The translations under genes and the position numbers were made by a program. From SUG2458 sp051872335 (GTDB taxonomy: Bacteria > Bacillota_I > Bacilli_A > RFN20 > CAG-826), in the NCBI GenBank assembly GCA_051872335.1, contig JBJEDT010000025.1, positions 62,001 through 126,000 of the forward strand: a stretch of DNA of 64,000 nucleotides, given 5' to 3'. Of the stretch, positions 34,746 to 45,144 are shown piece after piece. How positions within the stretch are numbered: the first letter of the stretch is position 1; each line of letters begins with the position of its first letter. The notes under the pieces are model-generated. The model had not been told where the DNA came from and made no database searches. It saw only the letters and a program-made list of their open reading frames with translations.

Positions 34746-37352
34746 TTAATACATTTTCTTTAGCATTACTTTCATATCTTCAACCATTGGTACACGTGGG
34801 TTCGCAGGTGAACATTGGTCTTCATATGCTAATGTAGCAATGGCATCGATTTTTTCATTCCATGCATTTTCTTCAATTCCTAACTCAGAGAACTTTGTTG
34901 GTAAATTGATATTTTTAGCTAAGTCTTCACAAGCCTTTGCTAATGATTCAACTCCTTCTTCTGGAGTATCAGCTTTTAAACCTAAAAGCTTAGCAATTTC
35001 TTGATATTTTTTATCAGCACAATAGTGATTATATTTTGGCCATACTGATAATTTTGTAGGTACTTGACCATTGTATCTAATTACATAAGGTAGGCAGATT
35101 GAACATGTAACACCATGGACTGTATGGAATTCTCCACCAATTTTATGAGCTAATGAGTGAGCCATACCTAAGAATGCATTAGCAAATGCCATACCTGCAA
35201 TTGTTGCTGCGTTATGCATTTTCTCACGTGCTTCTAAATCGTTTTTACCATTGTGAACACAACGAGGCAAATATTCAAATATTAATTTAATTGCTTGTAA
35301 AGCAAGGCCATCAGTAAAGTCATTTGCTAAAACTGAAACATAAGCTTCAATAGCATGAGTTAAGACATCCATACCTGTCATAGCAGTTGGTACACTTGGT
35401 AAATTAGTAGTAAATTCAGGATCAACAATAGCAATTGTTGGAGTTAATGAATAATCAGTTAAAGGATATTTTTTATTGTTTTGTTTATCTGAAATAACAG
35501 CAAATGGAGTAACTTCAGATCCTGTACCAGATGTTGTAGGAATACAAATTAACTTCGATTTCTTACCAAGTTCAGGATAGCGGAATGCTCTTTTTCTAAT
35601 ATCCATAAATTTTTGTTTTAAATCATCAAAATTTACTTCTGGATGTTCATAGAATAACCACATACCTTTAGCAGCATCCATAGGTGAACCTCCACCAAGA
35701 GCAATAATAGTATCAGGTTGGAATGCTTGCATTAATTTTGTACCACGTTTTACTGTTTCAATATCTGGATCTGGTTCAACATCACAGAATAATTGAATTT
35801 GAACAGGATTTCTTCTTAAATTTAATTGTTCTGTAATTCTACTTACAAAGCCTAAATCAACCATTGATCTATCAGTAACTACGAAGACTTTATTTATATC
35901 ACGAGCAGATTGTAAATATTGAATTGAATTTCTTTCAAAATAAATTTTACTTGGAACTTTAAACCATTGCATATTATTTCTTCTTTTACCTACTTTCTTA
36001 ATGTTTAATAAATTAACGGCACTAACATTTCCACCAACTGAGTTATGTCCATATGATCCACAACCTAAAGTAAGCGAAGGTAAGAAAGAATTGTAGACAT
36101 TTCCAATTCCACCAAATGTAGAAGGTGAATTCCATATAATTCTCATTGCCTTAACTCTATCGCCAAAGTCATCTGCCATTTTTTGTGTTTTACAGTGAAT
36201 AGCAGCACTATGACCTAAACCATTAAAATTAACCATTTCCTCAGATAATTTAAAGCCTTCTTCAGTTGTTTTTGCTTTTAATATTGCTAATACTGGCGAG
36301 AGTTTTTCTCTTGTTAATGGTTCTTGAGGACCTACTGATTTACAATCAACTGCAATAATACTTGTATCTTCATCAATTTTAAAACCAGCTTGTTCAGCAA
36401 TCCAAGAAGCTTTTTTACCAACAATATCAGGATTTAATTTAGCAAGAGAGGTATCTTTATCTTCACTTGTTACACCAAACATATATTTTTCTAATTTTTT
36501 CTTTTCTTCTTTAGTAGCAAAATGTACTTTGAATTTTTTAAATAGAGATACTGCTAGATCATAAACTTTAGCATCAATAATAGCTGCTTGTTCAGAAGCA
36601 CAAATCATACCATTATCAAATGATTTAGAAATAACAATATCATTAACTGCTTGTTCAACATCTGCATCTTCAGCAATAAACGCAGGCACATTACCAGCAC
36701 CAACACCTAAAGCTGGTTTACCACAACTATATGCTGCTTTAACCATTGCATTGCCACCTGTAGCTAAAATTGTAGCAACATTAGGATGATTCATTAAAGC
36801 ATTTGTTGCAGCCATTGAAGGATGTTCAATCCATTGAATACAGTTTTTTGGTGCACCTGCTGCAACTGCTGCATCTAAAATAACTTTAGCAGCAGCAACA
36901 CTACATTTTTGAGCATTTGGATGAAATGCAAAAATAATAGGATTTCTAGTTTTTAAACATATTAATGCTTTGAATATTGCTGTTGAAGTTGGATTAGTAA
37001 CAGGAGTTAATCCAGCAACTATTCCTACAGGTTCAGCAATTTCAGTAATTCCTGTAACTGAATCTTGTGATATAATTCCGACAGTTTTTAAGTGTCTCAT
37101 ATTATTAACAACGTATTCACATGCAAATAAGTTCTTAGTAGCTTTATCTTCAAAGACACCTCTTTTTGTTTCTTCAATTGCAAGTGCAGCTAATGAACCA
37201 TGATTATCAAGTCCAGCAACGCTACACTTAGCAACAATGTAATCAATTTGTTCTTGTGTGAATGTTTCAAATTCTTTTAAAGCATCCATAGCTTTTTCTA
37301 CTAATGCATTTACTTCATTAATAGCTTCTAGATTTAAATCTTTTTCTTCCAT
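34746..37352 (-). CDS. adhE: bifunctional acetaldehyde-CoA/alcohol dehydrogenase
   Basis: The 868-residue protein has the full AdhE layout. The N-terminal aldehyde dehydrogenase half contains DNGMICASEQA with the catalytic Cys near 250. The linker and C-terminal iron-dependent alcohol dehydrogenase half begins near 455 and contains ALGGGSPMDAAKGMW, PTTSGTGSEVTPFAV and GMAHSLAHKIGGEFHTVHG, whose His residues bind iron. It turns acetyl-CoA into ethanol in two NADH-using steps, regenerating NAD during fermentation, and usually forms spirosomes. A rex gene lies 12 kb away and is a plausible regulator. A cre-like site upstream suggests carbon control as well. Confidence 0.97.
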   Translation of the reverse strand: MEEKDLNLEAINEVNALVEKAMDALKEFETFTQEQIDYIVAKCSVAGLDNHGSLAALAIEETKRGVFEDKATKNLFACEYVVNNMRHLKTVGIISQDSVTGITEIAEPVGIVAGLTPVTNPTSTAIFKALICLKTRNPIIFAFHPNAQKCSVAAAKVILDAAVAAGAPKNCIQWIEHPSMAATNALMNHPNVATILATGGNAMVKAAYSCGKPALGVGAGNVPAFIAEDADVEQAVNDIVISKSFDNGMICASEQAAIIDAKVYDLAVSLFKKFKVHFATKEEKKKLEKYMFGVTSEDKDTSLAKLNPDIVGKKASWIAEQAGFKIDEDTSIIAVDCKSVGPQEPLTREKLSPVLAILKAKTTEEGFKLSEEMVNFNGLGHSAAIHCKTQKMADDFGDRVKAMRIIWNSPSTFGGIGNVYNSFLPSLTLGCGSYGHNSVGGNVSAVNLLNIKKVGKRRNNMQWFKVPSKIYFERNSIQYLQSARDINKVFVVTDRSMVDLGFVSRITEQLNLRRNPVQIQLFCDVEPDPDIETVKRGTKLMQAFQPDTIIALGGGSPMDAAKGMWLFYEHPEVNFDDLKQKFMDIRKRAFRYPELGKKSKLICIPTTSGTGSEVTPFAVISDKQNNKKYPLTDYSLTPTIAIVDPEFTTNLPSVPTAMTGMDVLTHAIEAYVSVLANDFTDGLALQAIKLIFEYLPRCVHNGKNDLEAREKMHNAATIAGMAFANAFLGMAHSLAHKIGGEFHTVHGVTCSICLPYVIRYNGQVPTKLSVWPKYNHYCADKKYQEIAKLLGLKADTPEEGVESLAKACEDLAKNINLPTKFSELGIEENAWNEKIDAIATLAYEDQCSPANPRVPMVEDMKVMLKKMY

Positions 37353-37382
37353 AGTAATTCTCCTTAGTCAGTATTTGAATAC

Positions 37383-37412
37383 CGATATAATATTATGCAT
37401 AAATAAATAGAA
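37383..37412 (-). promoter_or_regulatory. adhE promoter
   Basis: TTGCAT, 17-bp spacer and TAATAT (37390-37395) on the minus strand place the start near 37383, about 30 bp before the ATG at 37352, with AAGGAG between. Confidence 0.55.
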
Positions 37413-37440
37413 ATGCAATACTTTATCAGTATTTTTTTAT

Positions 37441-37455
37441 TGATAACGCTTTCAA
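37441..37455 (-). promoter_or_regulatory. cre-like CcpA site upstream of adhE
   Basis: TTGAAAGCGTTATCA on the minus strand fits the Bacillus consensus WTGNAANCGNWNNCW at every position. It is centred about 65 bp upstream of the inferred adhE start of transcription. No ccpA gene is in the window, so the assignment depends on the genome having one. Confidence 0.5.
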
Positions 37456-37471
37456 TTATATTCTCCTCATA

Positions 37472-37502
37472 AAAAATACGTTATCAAATCGATAACGTAT
37501 TA
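37472..37502 (-). terminator. intrinsic terminator of the PAS-GGDEF gene
   Basis: AATACGTTATC and GATAACGTATT form an 11-bp stem with a 5-base loop and are followed by TTTTTT on the minus strand. Confidence 0.78.
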
Positions 37503-37520
37503 ATTAATAGAATTTTTTTA

Positions 37521-39632
37521 TTAGTCTTCCATATTTTCTTCATATAAGACAACTTTATTTTTACCATCTCTTTTTGCTTTATACAAAGCTTTATCAGCAT
37601 GGAGGTATAAATCATCGTATTTACGTAAATAATGATTAGAAATACAAATTCCTATAGAACATGTAATATTATAATTTTGGAAAGAAATCTGTTTTACTTT
37701 TTCACATATTCTATTAGCTTCCTTAAGAACACCTTCCTCATTTACAACGTTAATGAATAATGCGACAAATTCATCTCCACCTAAACGAGCAACAATATGA
37801 GGAGGTTTAATTTCTTCTTTTAAGACATTAGCAATTTTACGTAACAAGATATCACCTTGAATATGTCCATGAATATCATTTACATTTTTAAAGTCATCTA
37901 TATCAATAATAAAGAATGCACACTTTCCCTTTTCATTTAATAAAAGATTGATGTGACTTTTAGCAAATATCTCAAATGAACTACGATTGTTAAGCTCTGT
38001 TAATGAGTCTTTATTAGCTTTCTCAAAAATCTCAATTTCTTCTTTTTTCTTTTTATCAATATCATTAATAATTACAAAAATATGTACATGATGATCATAA
38101 GGATTAACTATTATTGATAATCTAAACAATGCATAATGATATGTTTTATGAGCAACTAATATACGAGCTTCAATAGAACGAGTTACATCTTTTTGAATAA
38201 AATCAGAAGTTTTAAGATCATTAACAGCATTTAATATCAGTTCTTTATCATCAGGGTGAATTAATCCACCAAAGAAATTATTTAGAGATACAAAAGAATT
38301 AATTGAAGTTTGGCAAGACTCAAATAAAGGACCAGATTTGGAAATTACTTCACGTTCATCAAGGTCAATTTCAAATGAGGCAAGTGAATTACTTGTTAAA
38401 ACTTTTCTTAATTTAATTTCATTGTCAAAATATCGTTTAGCTTTAACAACTTGCGTAGCATCCTTGCCAACAAAAATAGCACAAATAGGATTCTTATATT
38501 CGTCTTTGATGATTTGATACTGTAATTCAGTCCATTTCTCAAGTTCACCTTTATATTTATAAAGTACAACACCATAGTCTTCAACTTGATTCATTGCATT
38601 ATAGAAAAACTTTTTTATGTCTTTCAAGTAATCTTCATCTATTTTTTCAAAATTCAAAGTACATTCATTTCTATCGTTTACTTGAAGTATTACAAAATTA
38701 CCATTAAGAATTGATAATTTAGAATCAAAATAGTTATATTCAGCTAAATATACTTTAGCTAATTCACAACTAATTTTAAATTTATCATTGGCAAACTTAA
38801 GTTTTTGTTCAGTTTGTTTAATATTTGTTGTATCTAGAAATAAAAATTGATAAATAGTATTTCCGGAAACATCTTGTGTTTCATTAACATAACCAACAAG
38901 CCATGTTAATGTATTTTTATTATTTAAAAATGATAATTCAAAATTATCGAATGGATTATGTTCTTCTTGAGTATGAGTCTTTATAATAGATTCTTTTAAA
39001 ATTTTAATTTTATCACTTGTGAAAAAATTATTTAGTGAGTTATTTTTATTATTTAAAAATTCCCTACTACTTCTAAAACCAAAAGCATGTGCAGCATATG
39101 AGTTAGCATACATTGGAATTAAATCTTCTAAATTATTAAATTGAATTAATCCACACATCAAAGAAGATGCAGCTTTAACAAAGACTTCTTGACTTTGACT
39201 AATAAGATTTTCTTGCTCATGTAACTTTAATTCTTGATTATGTTCAATTGTTTTATCGTAATATACAGATTGAAAATAAAGTTTTCCATTATATGCAACC
39301 ACTTTACTTATATCGTGTAAATATAAGACACGTCCACTTTTGGAATTCAATTTATATTTAAGTAATTTAATATCACCAATTTTTACTTTATTACCATCTA
39401 AACTTCTTAAGTTCTTCAAATCTTGTTCTTCATAAAAATCAGTAGCACGATATTCATGCTCTTCAAAATCTTTACGTGTAATACCTAATAAATCAAGCAT
39501 TAAATCATTAACGTAAACAAAACGAGGATTTGATTCTAAAGTTGATATTGAAAAAGGTGTTTGCAAATTATCCAAAACCTCTCTTAAATTATTTATTTCT
39601 TCAAACACTGATTGTGTATTTTCATCACTCAT
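37521..39632 (-). CDS. cytosolic multi-PAS diguanylate cyclase
   Basis: The 703-residue protein has no signal peptide or membrane helix. PAS-like regions cover about 15-130, 145-270, 280-410 and 420-530, and a GGDEF domain covers about 540-700. The GGDEF domain has DSLTELNNRSSFE, FFIIDIDDFKNVND and RLGGDEFVALF, all active-site elements of a diguanylate cyclase. No RxxD inhibitory site is seen before the signature. It should make c-di-GMP in response to an unknown cytosolic cue. The gene is monocistronic, ending in a terminator and diverging from the TrmH gene. It is a likely c-di-GMP source opposing the EAL proteins in this window. Confidence 0.9.
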   Translation of the reverse strand: MSDENTQSVFEEINNLREVLDNLQTPFSISTLESNPRFVYVNDLMLDLLGITRKDFEEHEYRATDFYEEQDLKNLRSLDGNKVKIGDIKLLKYKLNSKSGRVLYLHDISKVVAYNGKLYFQSVYYDKTIEHNQELKLHEQENLISQSQEVFVKAASSLMCGLIQFNNLEDLIPMYANSYAAHAFGFRSSREFLNNKNNSLNNFFTSDKIKILKESIIKTHTQEEHNPFDNFELSFLNNKNTLTWLVGYVNETQDVSGNTIYQFLFLDTTNIKQTEQKLKFANDKFKISCELAKVYLAEYNYFDSKLSILNGNFVILQVNDRNECTLNFEKIDEDYLKDIKKFFYNAMNQVEDYGVVLYKYKGELEKWTELQYQIIKDEYKNPICAIFVGKDATQVVKAKRYFDNEIKLRKVLTSNSLASFEIDLDEREVISKSGPLFESCQTSINSFVSLNNFFGGLIHPDDKELILNAVNDLKTSDFIQKDVTRSIEARILVAHKTYHYALFRLSIIVNPYDHHVHIFVIINDIDKKKKEEIEIFEKANKDSLTELNNRSSFEIFAKSHINLLLNEKGKCAFFIIDIDDFKNVNDIHGHIQGDILLRKIANVLKEEIKPPHIVARLGGDEFVALFINVVNEEGVLKEANRICEKVKQISFQNYNITCSIGICISNHYLRKYDDLYLHADKALYKAKRDGKNKVVLYEENMED

Positions 39633-39715
39633 AATATATCACCACTCAATTCAAATTCATTTTTATTGTCTTTTCAAAACTTATAAAACCAAATATAATA
39701 TTTTTGGTGATATAC

Positions 39716-40438
39716 ATGGATATTAAAGCTTATAAAAAACAATTTACATATTCTTATAGTCTAGGAGCTTTTCCGACAATTGAATTACTTAAATCTAATA
39801 AAGTTTGTCTTAAATATATTTTAATACATTCTAGCTTTGAAAATAAAGAGATTTTATCATTAATAAACCAATTGGCAGCACAAAATAAAGTAGAAATTAT
39901 TCATAATGATAAACTTATAAATAAACTTTCACCTAAAGAAAACTGTTTTATCATTGGTGTTTTTGAAAAATATGAAATGAAGTTAGATGAATCTACTAAT
40001 CATATTTTATTAGATAATCCATCGGATATGGGAAATTTAGGAACTATAATTCGAACATCTCTAGGATTTGGAATAAAGAATATTGGTATTATTAAACCAG
40101 GAGTAGATATATTTAATCCAAAAGTTATTAGAGCATCTATGGGTGCAATTTTTAATGTCAATATTGAATACTTTGCTAGTTACGAGGAATATAAAAATAG
40201 ATTTAAAAAGCATATTCCTTATTCTTTTATGTTGCAAGCTAAAAATACTTTACAAGATATTAAGTTTACTAACAATTTATCTACATTAATATTTGGAAAT
40301 GAAGCAACAGGTCTAGATCAAAAATACCTTACAGAAAATAGTATTATTATTAGCCATACAAAAAACATCGATTCCTTGAATCTACCAACTGCTGTAGGTA
40401 TTGCAATTTATGAATTAACTAAACAACAAAGTATATAA
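39716..40438 (+). CDS. TrmH/SpoU-family RNA 2'-O-methyltransferase
   Basis: The start is ATG 39716 with GGTGA five bases before it; upstream TTG and GTG are in frame but overlap the site. The 240-residue protein has the SPOUT motifs LDNPSDMGNLGTIIRTSLGFG, IFGNEATGLD and SLNLPTAVGIAIYEL, which form the knotted SAM-binding site. An N-terminal substrate-binding region resembles the RlmB/TsnR type. It methylates a ribose 2'-OH in rRNA or tRNA. The target is not assignable. It is convergent with the flavoprotein gene, with seven bases between them. Confidence 0.92.
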   Translation: MDIKAYKKQFTYSYSLGAFPTIELLKSNKVCLKYILIHSSFENKEILSLINQLAAQNKVEIIHNDKLINKLSPKENCFIIGVFEKYEMKLDESTNHILLDNPSDMGNLGTIIRTSLGFGIKNIGIIKPGVDIFNPKVIRASMGAIFNVNIEYFASYEEYKNRFKKHIPYSFMLQAKNTLQDIKFTNNLSTLIFGNEATGLDQKYLTENSIIISHTKNIDSLNLPTAVGIAIYELTKQQSI

Positions 40439-40445
40439 CGAAAAA

Positions 40446-41642
40446 CTACTTATTAATAGAATCGGCAATTACTTTGCTGCATGAAAAACAAAACATTAAA
40501 TTATTGCCACCACATAAGCCATCTATATTTAATATTTCTCCACCAAAAAATACATTTTTTTCATGCAATGATTCTAAACTATTTTTATTAATATTTGATA
40601 TTTCTAAACCACCAACTGTAACTTGTGAATTATCAAAACTATAGAAATTTTTAAAAGTAAATGTTAATTTCGAAAGACTTTGATAAATATCTTCTATTGA
40701 TAATTTTTCGATATCTTTAATTAACAATTCGAAATACTTAACTAATTGATCGTGAAATAAGCCTGATAACAAAGGCTTTTTATTTTCCATATTAAATTTT
40801 AAAACAGTTCTAAATTCATCTAGTGAAATACTATCAACACAATCTAGAACAATTTTAAAAGAAGTATTATTTTTATTATTTAATATATTTCTAGCAATGA
40901 TAGAACAAATATTCATTATACAAATTCCAGATAAACCATTATCTTTAAATAAAACTTCTCCAGATTCAATATATAAATTCTTATCATTTGAAATTAAAGT
41001 AGCTTTACACTTTAATCTTAATCCATTTACAGGAGCTGTTATTTCGTTAGTACATATAGGTGCTAATCCTGGATAAAGTTTACTTATCTTATATTGATGA
41101 TTTGATAACATGTTAAAGACATAACCATCAGTTCCCATTTTTGGTGAAGACGCTCCACCTGTGGTAATTACTAATTTATCAAAAACATCATTATTTAATC
41201 GTGGAGCAGTGATTACATTTATTTTATTATCATTAATCTTATAATCAAAGAATGTTGTTTCTAAAATAAAATGAACTCCTAACTTTTTTGCATAATTAAC
41301 TAATCCATTAATAAAAGAAGATGCACTTTCAGAAGATGGATAACATAAATCATTTACAATTTTTGTAGCAAATCCATTTGTTAAAAAGAAATCTCTTTGA
41401 TCTACTATATTAAATCTATCAAGTAAAGATAATGCAAAATCATCATTATATATTTCATCCTTTGTTAAATAGTAAGTATTACCAATATTACATTTTCCAT
41501 TACCAGTAGCGTATAATTTCTTGGCAATTTTATTATTTTTTTCAATAACAAAAACTTCATTATTATTTTGTTTTTTATTTAGTTTTAATAATATAGATAA
41601 TAAAAGTCCAGTGGCTCCAGATCCAATAATACAAATTCTCAT
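40446..41642 (-). CDS. HI0933-type FAD-dependent flavoprotein (YhiN/YtfP family)
   Basis: The 398-residue protein opens with a Rossmann dinucleotide fold, RICIIGSGATGLLLSILL, followed by KKLYATGNGKCNIGN, a hallmark of the HI0933 family. Later come VITTGGASSPKMGTDG and the C-terminal FFGGEILNIDGLCGGNNLMFCF, which closes the FAD site. Members are called predicted flavoproteins; some relatives reduce bile acids, but the usual substrate is unknown. The gene ends close to the TrmH gene on the other strand. I cannot say more about its role. Confidence 0.88.
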   Translation of the reverse strand: MRICIIGSGATGLLLSILLKLNKKQNNNEVFVIEKNNKIAKKLYATGNGKCNIGNTYYLTKDEIYNDDFALSLLDRFNIVDQRDFFLTNGFATKIVNDLCYPSSESASSFINGLVNYAKKLGVHFILETTFFDYKINDNKINVITAPRLNNDVFDKLVITTGGASSPKMGTDGYVFNMLSNHQYKISKLYPGLAPICTNEITAPVNGLRLKCKATLISNDKNLYIESGEVLFKDNGLSGICIMNICSIIARNILNNKNNTSFKIVLDCVDSISLDEFRTVLKFNMENKKPLLSGLFHDQLVKYFELLIKDIEKLSIEDIYQSLSKLTFTFKNFYSFDNSQVTVGGLEISNINKNSLESLHEKNVFFGGEILNIDGLCGGNNLMFCFSCSKVIADSINK

Positions 41643-41759
41643 ATTGATAACCTCACACTATAATATTTTAAATAATTTGTTAATTAAATGAAATAACATT
41701 TAATATGAAAAGTATTTATCTTTTGAACAAAATATAAAAATAAGGAATTGAATAATTCC

Positions 41760-43799
41760 TTATTTATTATCTTCATCAAAGAATATATGACCTTTACCTA
41801 AAGATTTAGATTTATATAATAATTTATCAGCTGTACGTAATGCCTTTTCGTGTGAACTTGATTTTTTACATCTTGCTACACCTGCTGAAAAACCAATACT
41901 AAATTCTTTACCTTGGCGATTATATTTACGAGAAACAAACTCAGTTTTAAACATTTCTAAAACTTTTTCTAATTCTTCTCTTTCTAGAGTAGAAAGAACA
42001 ATAAATTCTTCTCCACCAAAGCGAGCAACATTCTCACTTCTAAAATAAACTGTTAATTCGTAAGCAAAATCTTTTAAAATTTCATCACCAGTTAAATGTC
42101 CATAATTATCATTAATAGATTTAAAATTATCAATATCAAAAACAACTAGGTCATAAGAAGAAACTTTTTGATTTAATTCTTGAATACGTTTAGCTAAACC
42201 ATGACGATTATTAACTTGTGTTAAATAATCAATAGTTGCAATATTTACAGCATTACTATATTTTTCAAGTGTAATTAACATTTTTCTAATGTGATCACAT
42301 ATTAAAGGTAATAATGAATCTTCATCTTCTTTATAAATTAAATCGAAGTTAGAAGTAACCCATAAAACAGCTAACAATTTATTACTATCATCATAGAATG
42401 GAATTAAAGTAGAATTAGTTCCAATCTCACCATCATAATATTTTGCTAATTCACAATTAATAGAAAGAATATTAATAATTTCATGATTTTTAATGAGGTT
42501 ATCCATTAATGGTTCGTTAAATTCTTTAAAATCTAAAACAGTATTTTTTCCGTTATGATAAACAAAAAATTCATATAAATTATCATCATTGTGTGCAAAG
42601 AATAGTTCACAAGATGAAGCATCAATTACTTGCTTAATATCTGAAGAAATAATCGATGAAATATCAATTGTAGTAGCTAAAGGATTTAACTTATTAAAAA
42701 TTAAAGTAAGTTGTCTTGCTTTATTATATAAAATTTTGTAAGCTTCCTTATCAAAAGCTTCAGCTGTTGCTGATAAATCACTATATTGAGAAACAACTTT
42801 CAAATATTTAGCTAAAAAAGTTTCACTTTCTTTTTTAGCTTTAAATGCTCTTTCATAATCATTAATCGAAGCATAGAATTCACTAATCTTAGAAAGGATT
42901 TTAGCTTTGTCACCTAAATAGTTATATATATTATCGTATATATAATCATATGTCTTTTCAGCTTCATCAATATCTTGAATATATTCATAGTATTTAGCAA
43001 AAACAATATAAACAGAAACACGATCATCAATTGAAATATTTGTTAATTGTTTTAATCCTGTTTGCATTTCATTAAATATTTTTTTAGCTTCAGACTTATC
43101 ATCGTTAGAAATGTAATAATCTAATAAAAAGCGAGAATAAATACATTTTTTATTTGATTTAAATTCTTTATCTTTTTTTAATAATTCAAATGACCATTTA
43201 TATGCTTCATCATACATATGTTCATTTAAAAGACAATCAACATATAACTCTATTGTAGCTAATGCTAAATAGTTTGGTAGATAAGCAAGATTATTAATGG
43301 ATTCTTGTAAATTTTTAATACATAGTTTTGGTAATCCAATAATGTTTAATAAATAAGAAAAATTATTTGAGAACGGTGCAATATATTGATATAAATTATA
43401 TTTTTTAGCAATACCTAAACCTTCACGTGCACATGCGTAAGCTTTTTCAATATCTCCAGTAGAATTGTAAGCAATTAAGTAGTTATTTAAAACAGATAAA
43501 TAACCTCTGGATTTTTCATAGTTATCAATCTTTTTAAATAATTTATCAGCTTCATTATTGTATTCTAAAGCACGATCTAAATCGTCAACATAGTAATTCC
43601 AAAAAAGCATAGCAAAAGAAAAAGCATAGTCTTCACTGTTATTCAATTTCTCAGCCTCATCTCTAAAAGTGGAAATACATTTCAAATATTCTTTACTATT
43701 TGAAATATTATTTAACATTAAAGATACAATAGGCTCACTAGAAATTTTACCAAGACTATAATCATGAATTAATAGATCAAATTCCGCTTGAAAATTCAT
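41760..43799 (-). CDS. TPR-GAF diguanylate cyclase
   Basis: The start is ATG 43799 with AAGGAG ten bases upstream; the longer frame to 43862 adds 21 residues without a site. The 679-residue protein has a helical TPR-like solenoid over about 1-350 (repeats such as FDEMYDEAYKWSFELLKKD-type pairs), then a GAF-like region at about 375-510, then a GGDEF domain with DYLTQVNNRHGLAKRI, VVFDIDNFKSIND and RFGGEEFIVL. GGEEF is a catalytically competent form. No membrane helix is present. It is expected to make c-di-GMP in the cytosol under control of a protein or ligand bound by the N-terminal parts. Confidence 0.88.
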   Translation of the reverse strand: MNFQAEFDLLIHDYSLGKISSEPIVSLMLNNISNSKEYLKCISTFRDEAEKLNNSEDYAFSFAMLFWNYYVDDLDRALEYNNEADKLFKKIDNYEKSRGYLSVLNNYLIAYNSTGDIEKAYACAREGLGIAKKYNLYQYIAPFSNNFSYLLNIIGLPKLCIKNLQESINNLAYLPNYLALATIELYVDCLLNEHMYDEAYKWSFELLKKDKEFKSNKKCIYSRFLLDYYISNDDKSEAKKIFNEMQTGLKQLTNISIDDRVSVYIVFAKYYEYIQDIDEAEKTYDYIYDNIYNYLGDKAKILSKISEFYASINDYERAFKAKKESETFLAKYLKVVSQYSDLSATAEAFDKEAYKILYNKARQLTLIFNKLNPLATTIDISSIISSDIKQVIDASSCELFFAHNDDNLYEFFVYHNGKNTVLDFKEFNEPLMDNLIKNHEIINILSINCELAKYYDGEIGTNSTLIPFYDDSNKLLAVLWVTSNFDLIYKEDEDSLLPLICDHIRKMLITLEKYSNAVNIATIDYLTQVNNRHGLAKRIQELNQKVSSYDLVVFDIDNFKSINDNYGHLTGDEILKDFAYELTVYFRSENVARFGGEEFIVLSTLEREELEKVLEMFKTEFVSRKYNRQGKEFSIGFSAGVARCKKSSSHEKALRTADKLLYKSKSLGKGHIFFDEDNK

Positions 43800-43929
43800 A
43801 ATAGCACTTCTCCTTTTATTGCATATGTTATTACAATACATTAAATTTTGACAAATTTCCACAAAAAAACAATTTAATACTGATAAAAATTTGCAAAAAA
43901 TATACTAAAGTAGACAAAATTATTAAAAC

Positions 43930-45144
43930 TTATAGTAATGTAAACATTGTTAAAATTACTTCAACCATCTTTTCCATATCATCTAAATCTGCAAACTCAT
44001 ATGGACCATGGTAGTTTCCACAACCTGTTCCTAGATTTGGACAAACAATACCATTAAAAGATAAAGTAGCACCATCTGTACCACCTCTTATTGGTTCAAA
44101 CTTATGTTCAATACCTAATTTTTTTAAAGCTTCAACTGGTAAATCAAGTACTTCTTTATGCTCATTAACGATATCTACCATATTAAAATAACTATCTTTT
44201 AATGTTGTGACAAAAGTACCTTCACCGTATTTTTTATTCAATTTATTAGTTATATTAATGAAATCTTGTTTTTGCTCTTTAAACTTATCCATATCATGAT
44301 TACGAATAATATATTTTAAAGTAGTCTTAGTAACATCACCTGACATACCATGTAAATGATTAAATCCTTCATATCCTTCTGTATTTTCAGGTCGTGCATT
44401 TTTTGGTAAAAGTCCATTAAATTCCATAGCTAATAATTGACTATTGACCATAATATTCTTTGCACTTCCTGGATGAATAGATACTCCATTTACGATGACT
44501 TCGGCTGAAGCAGCATTGAAGTTTTCAAAATTAATAATATTAATATCATCACCATCAAGAGTGTATGAATAAAGACTTTTAGTATCTTTTTTAAAATATT
44601 CATAATTAAAATGTTCAGTACCTCGACCTACTTCTTCATCAGGAGTAAAAGCAATATTGATAGCAGGATGTTTAATATTTTTATCTTGATAAAGCATTTC
44701 TACAATTTCCATAATAATAGCAATACCAGCTTTATCATCTGCACCTAAAAGAGTAGTACCATCAGTATGAATAATGCGATGTCCTTTATGATTAACTAAT
44801 GTTTTTTCATTAATGTACATTTTAAGTTCTTCATTAATTAAAATATTACCTTCTTTATAGTCGACAACTTTTGCTTTAACGTCTTTTCCACTTGCATCAG
44901 GTGAAGTGTCCATATGAGCAATTAAACCAAGAGTAACATCACTATTAATGTTACTTGGTATTTTTCCATATACATAACCAAAGTTATCTAAATAAGCATT
45001 CTTAACACCATATTTTTTTAGTTCTTTTACTAAATATGCTCCAAGTAATTTTTGTTTTTTTGTACTTGGTGAAGATATTGAATCTTCATCTGATTGCGTA
45101 TCAAATGATACATACTTTAAAAATTTATCTAATATTTTACTCAT
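43930..45144 (-). CDS. pepT: peptidase T
   Basis: The 404-residue protein has the M20B signature: LIAHMDTSPDASG with the first metal His and Asp, TLLGADDKAGIAIIM with the bridging Asp, and FTPDEEVGRGTEHF with the catalytic Glu-Glu pair. GGTDGATLSFNGIVCPNLGTGCGNYHGPYE supplies late ligands. It removes the N-terminal residue from tripeptides in the cytosol using two zinc ions. It starts within the last 8 bp of the alpha/beta hydrolase gene with GGAGG before the ATG, so it is the last gene of the MFS-GH2-hydrolase operon. Confidence 0.96.
   Translation of the reverse strand: MSKILDKFLKYVSFDTQSDEDSISSPSTKKQKLLGAYLVKELKKYGVKNAYLDNFGYVYGKIPSNINSDVTLGLIAHMDTSPDASGKDVKAKVVDYKEGNILINEELKMYINEKTLVNHKGHRIIHTDGTTLLGADDKAGIAIIMEIVEMLYQDKNIKHPAINIAFTPDEEVGRGTEHFNYEYFKKDTKSLYSYTLDGDDINIINFENFNAASAEVIVNGVSIHPGSAKNIMVNSQLLAMEFNGLLPKNARPENTEGYEGFNHLHGMSGDVTKTTLKYIIRNHDMDKFKEQKQDFINITNKLNKKYGEGTFVTTLKDSYFNMVDIVNEHKEVLDLPVEALKKLGIEHKFEPIRGGTDGATLSFNGIVCPNLGTGCGNYHGPYEFADLDDMEKMVEVILTMFTLL

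Noticed and set aside
37380..37470. Rex operator at adhE
   Set aside because: Several short dyads exist, but none fits TTGTGAA-N6-TTCACAA or TTGTTAA-N4-TTAACAA well enough.
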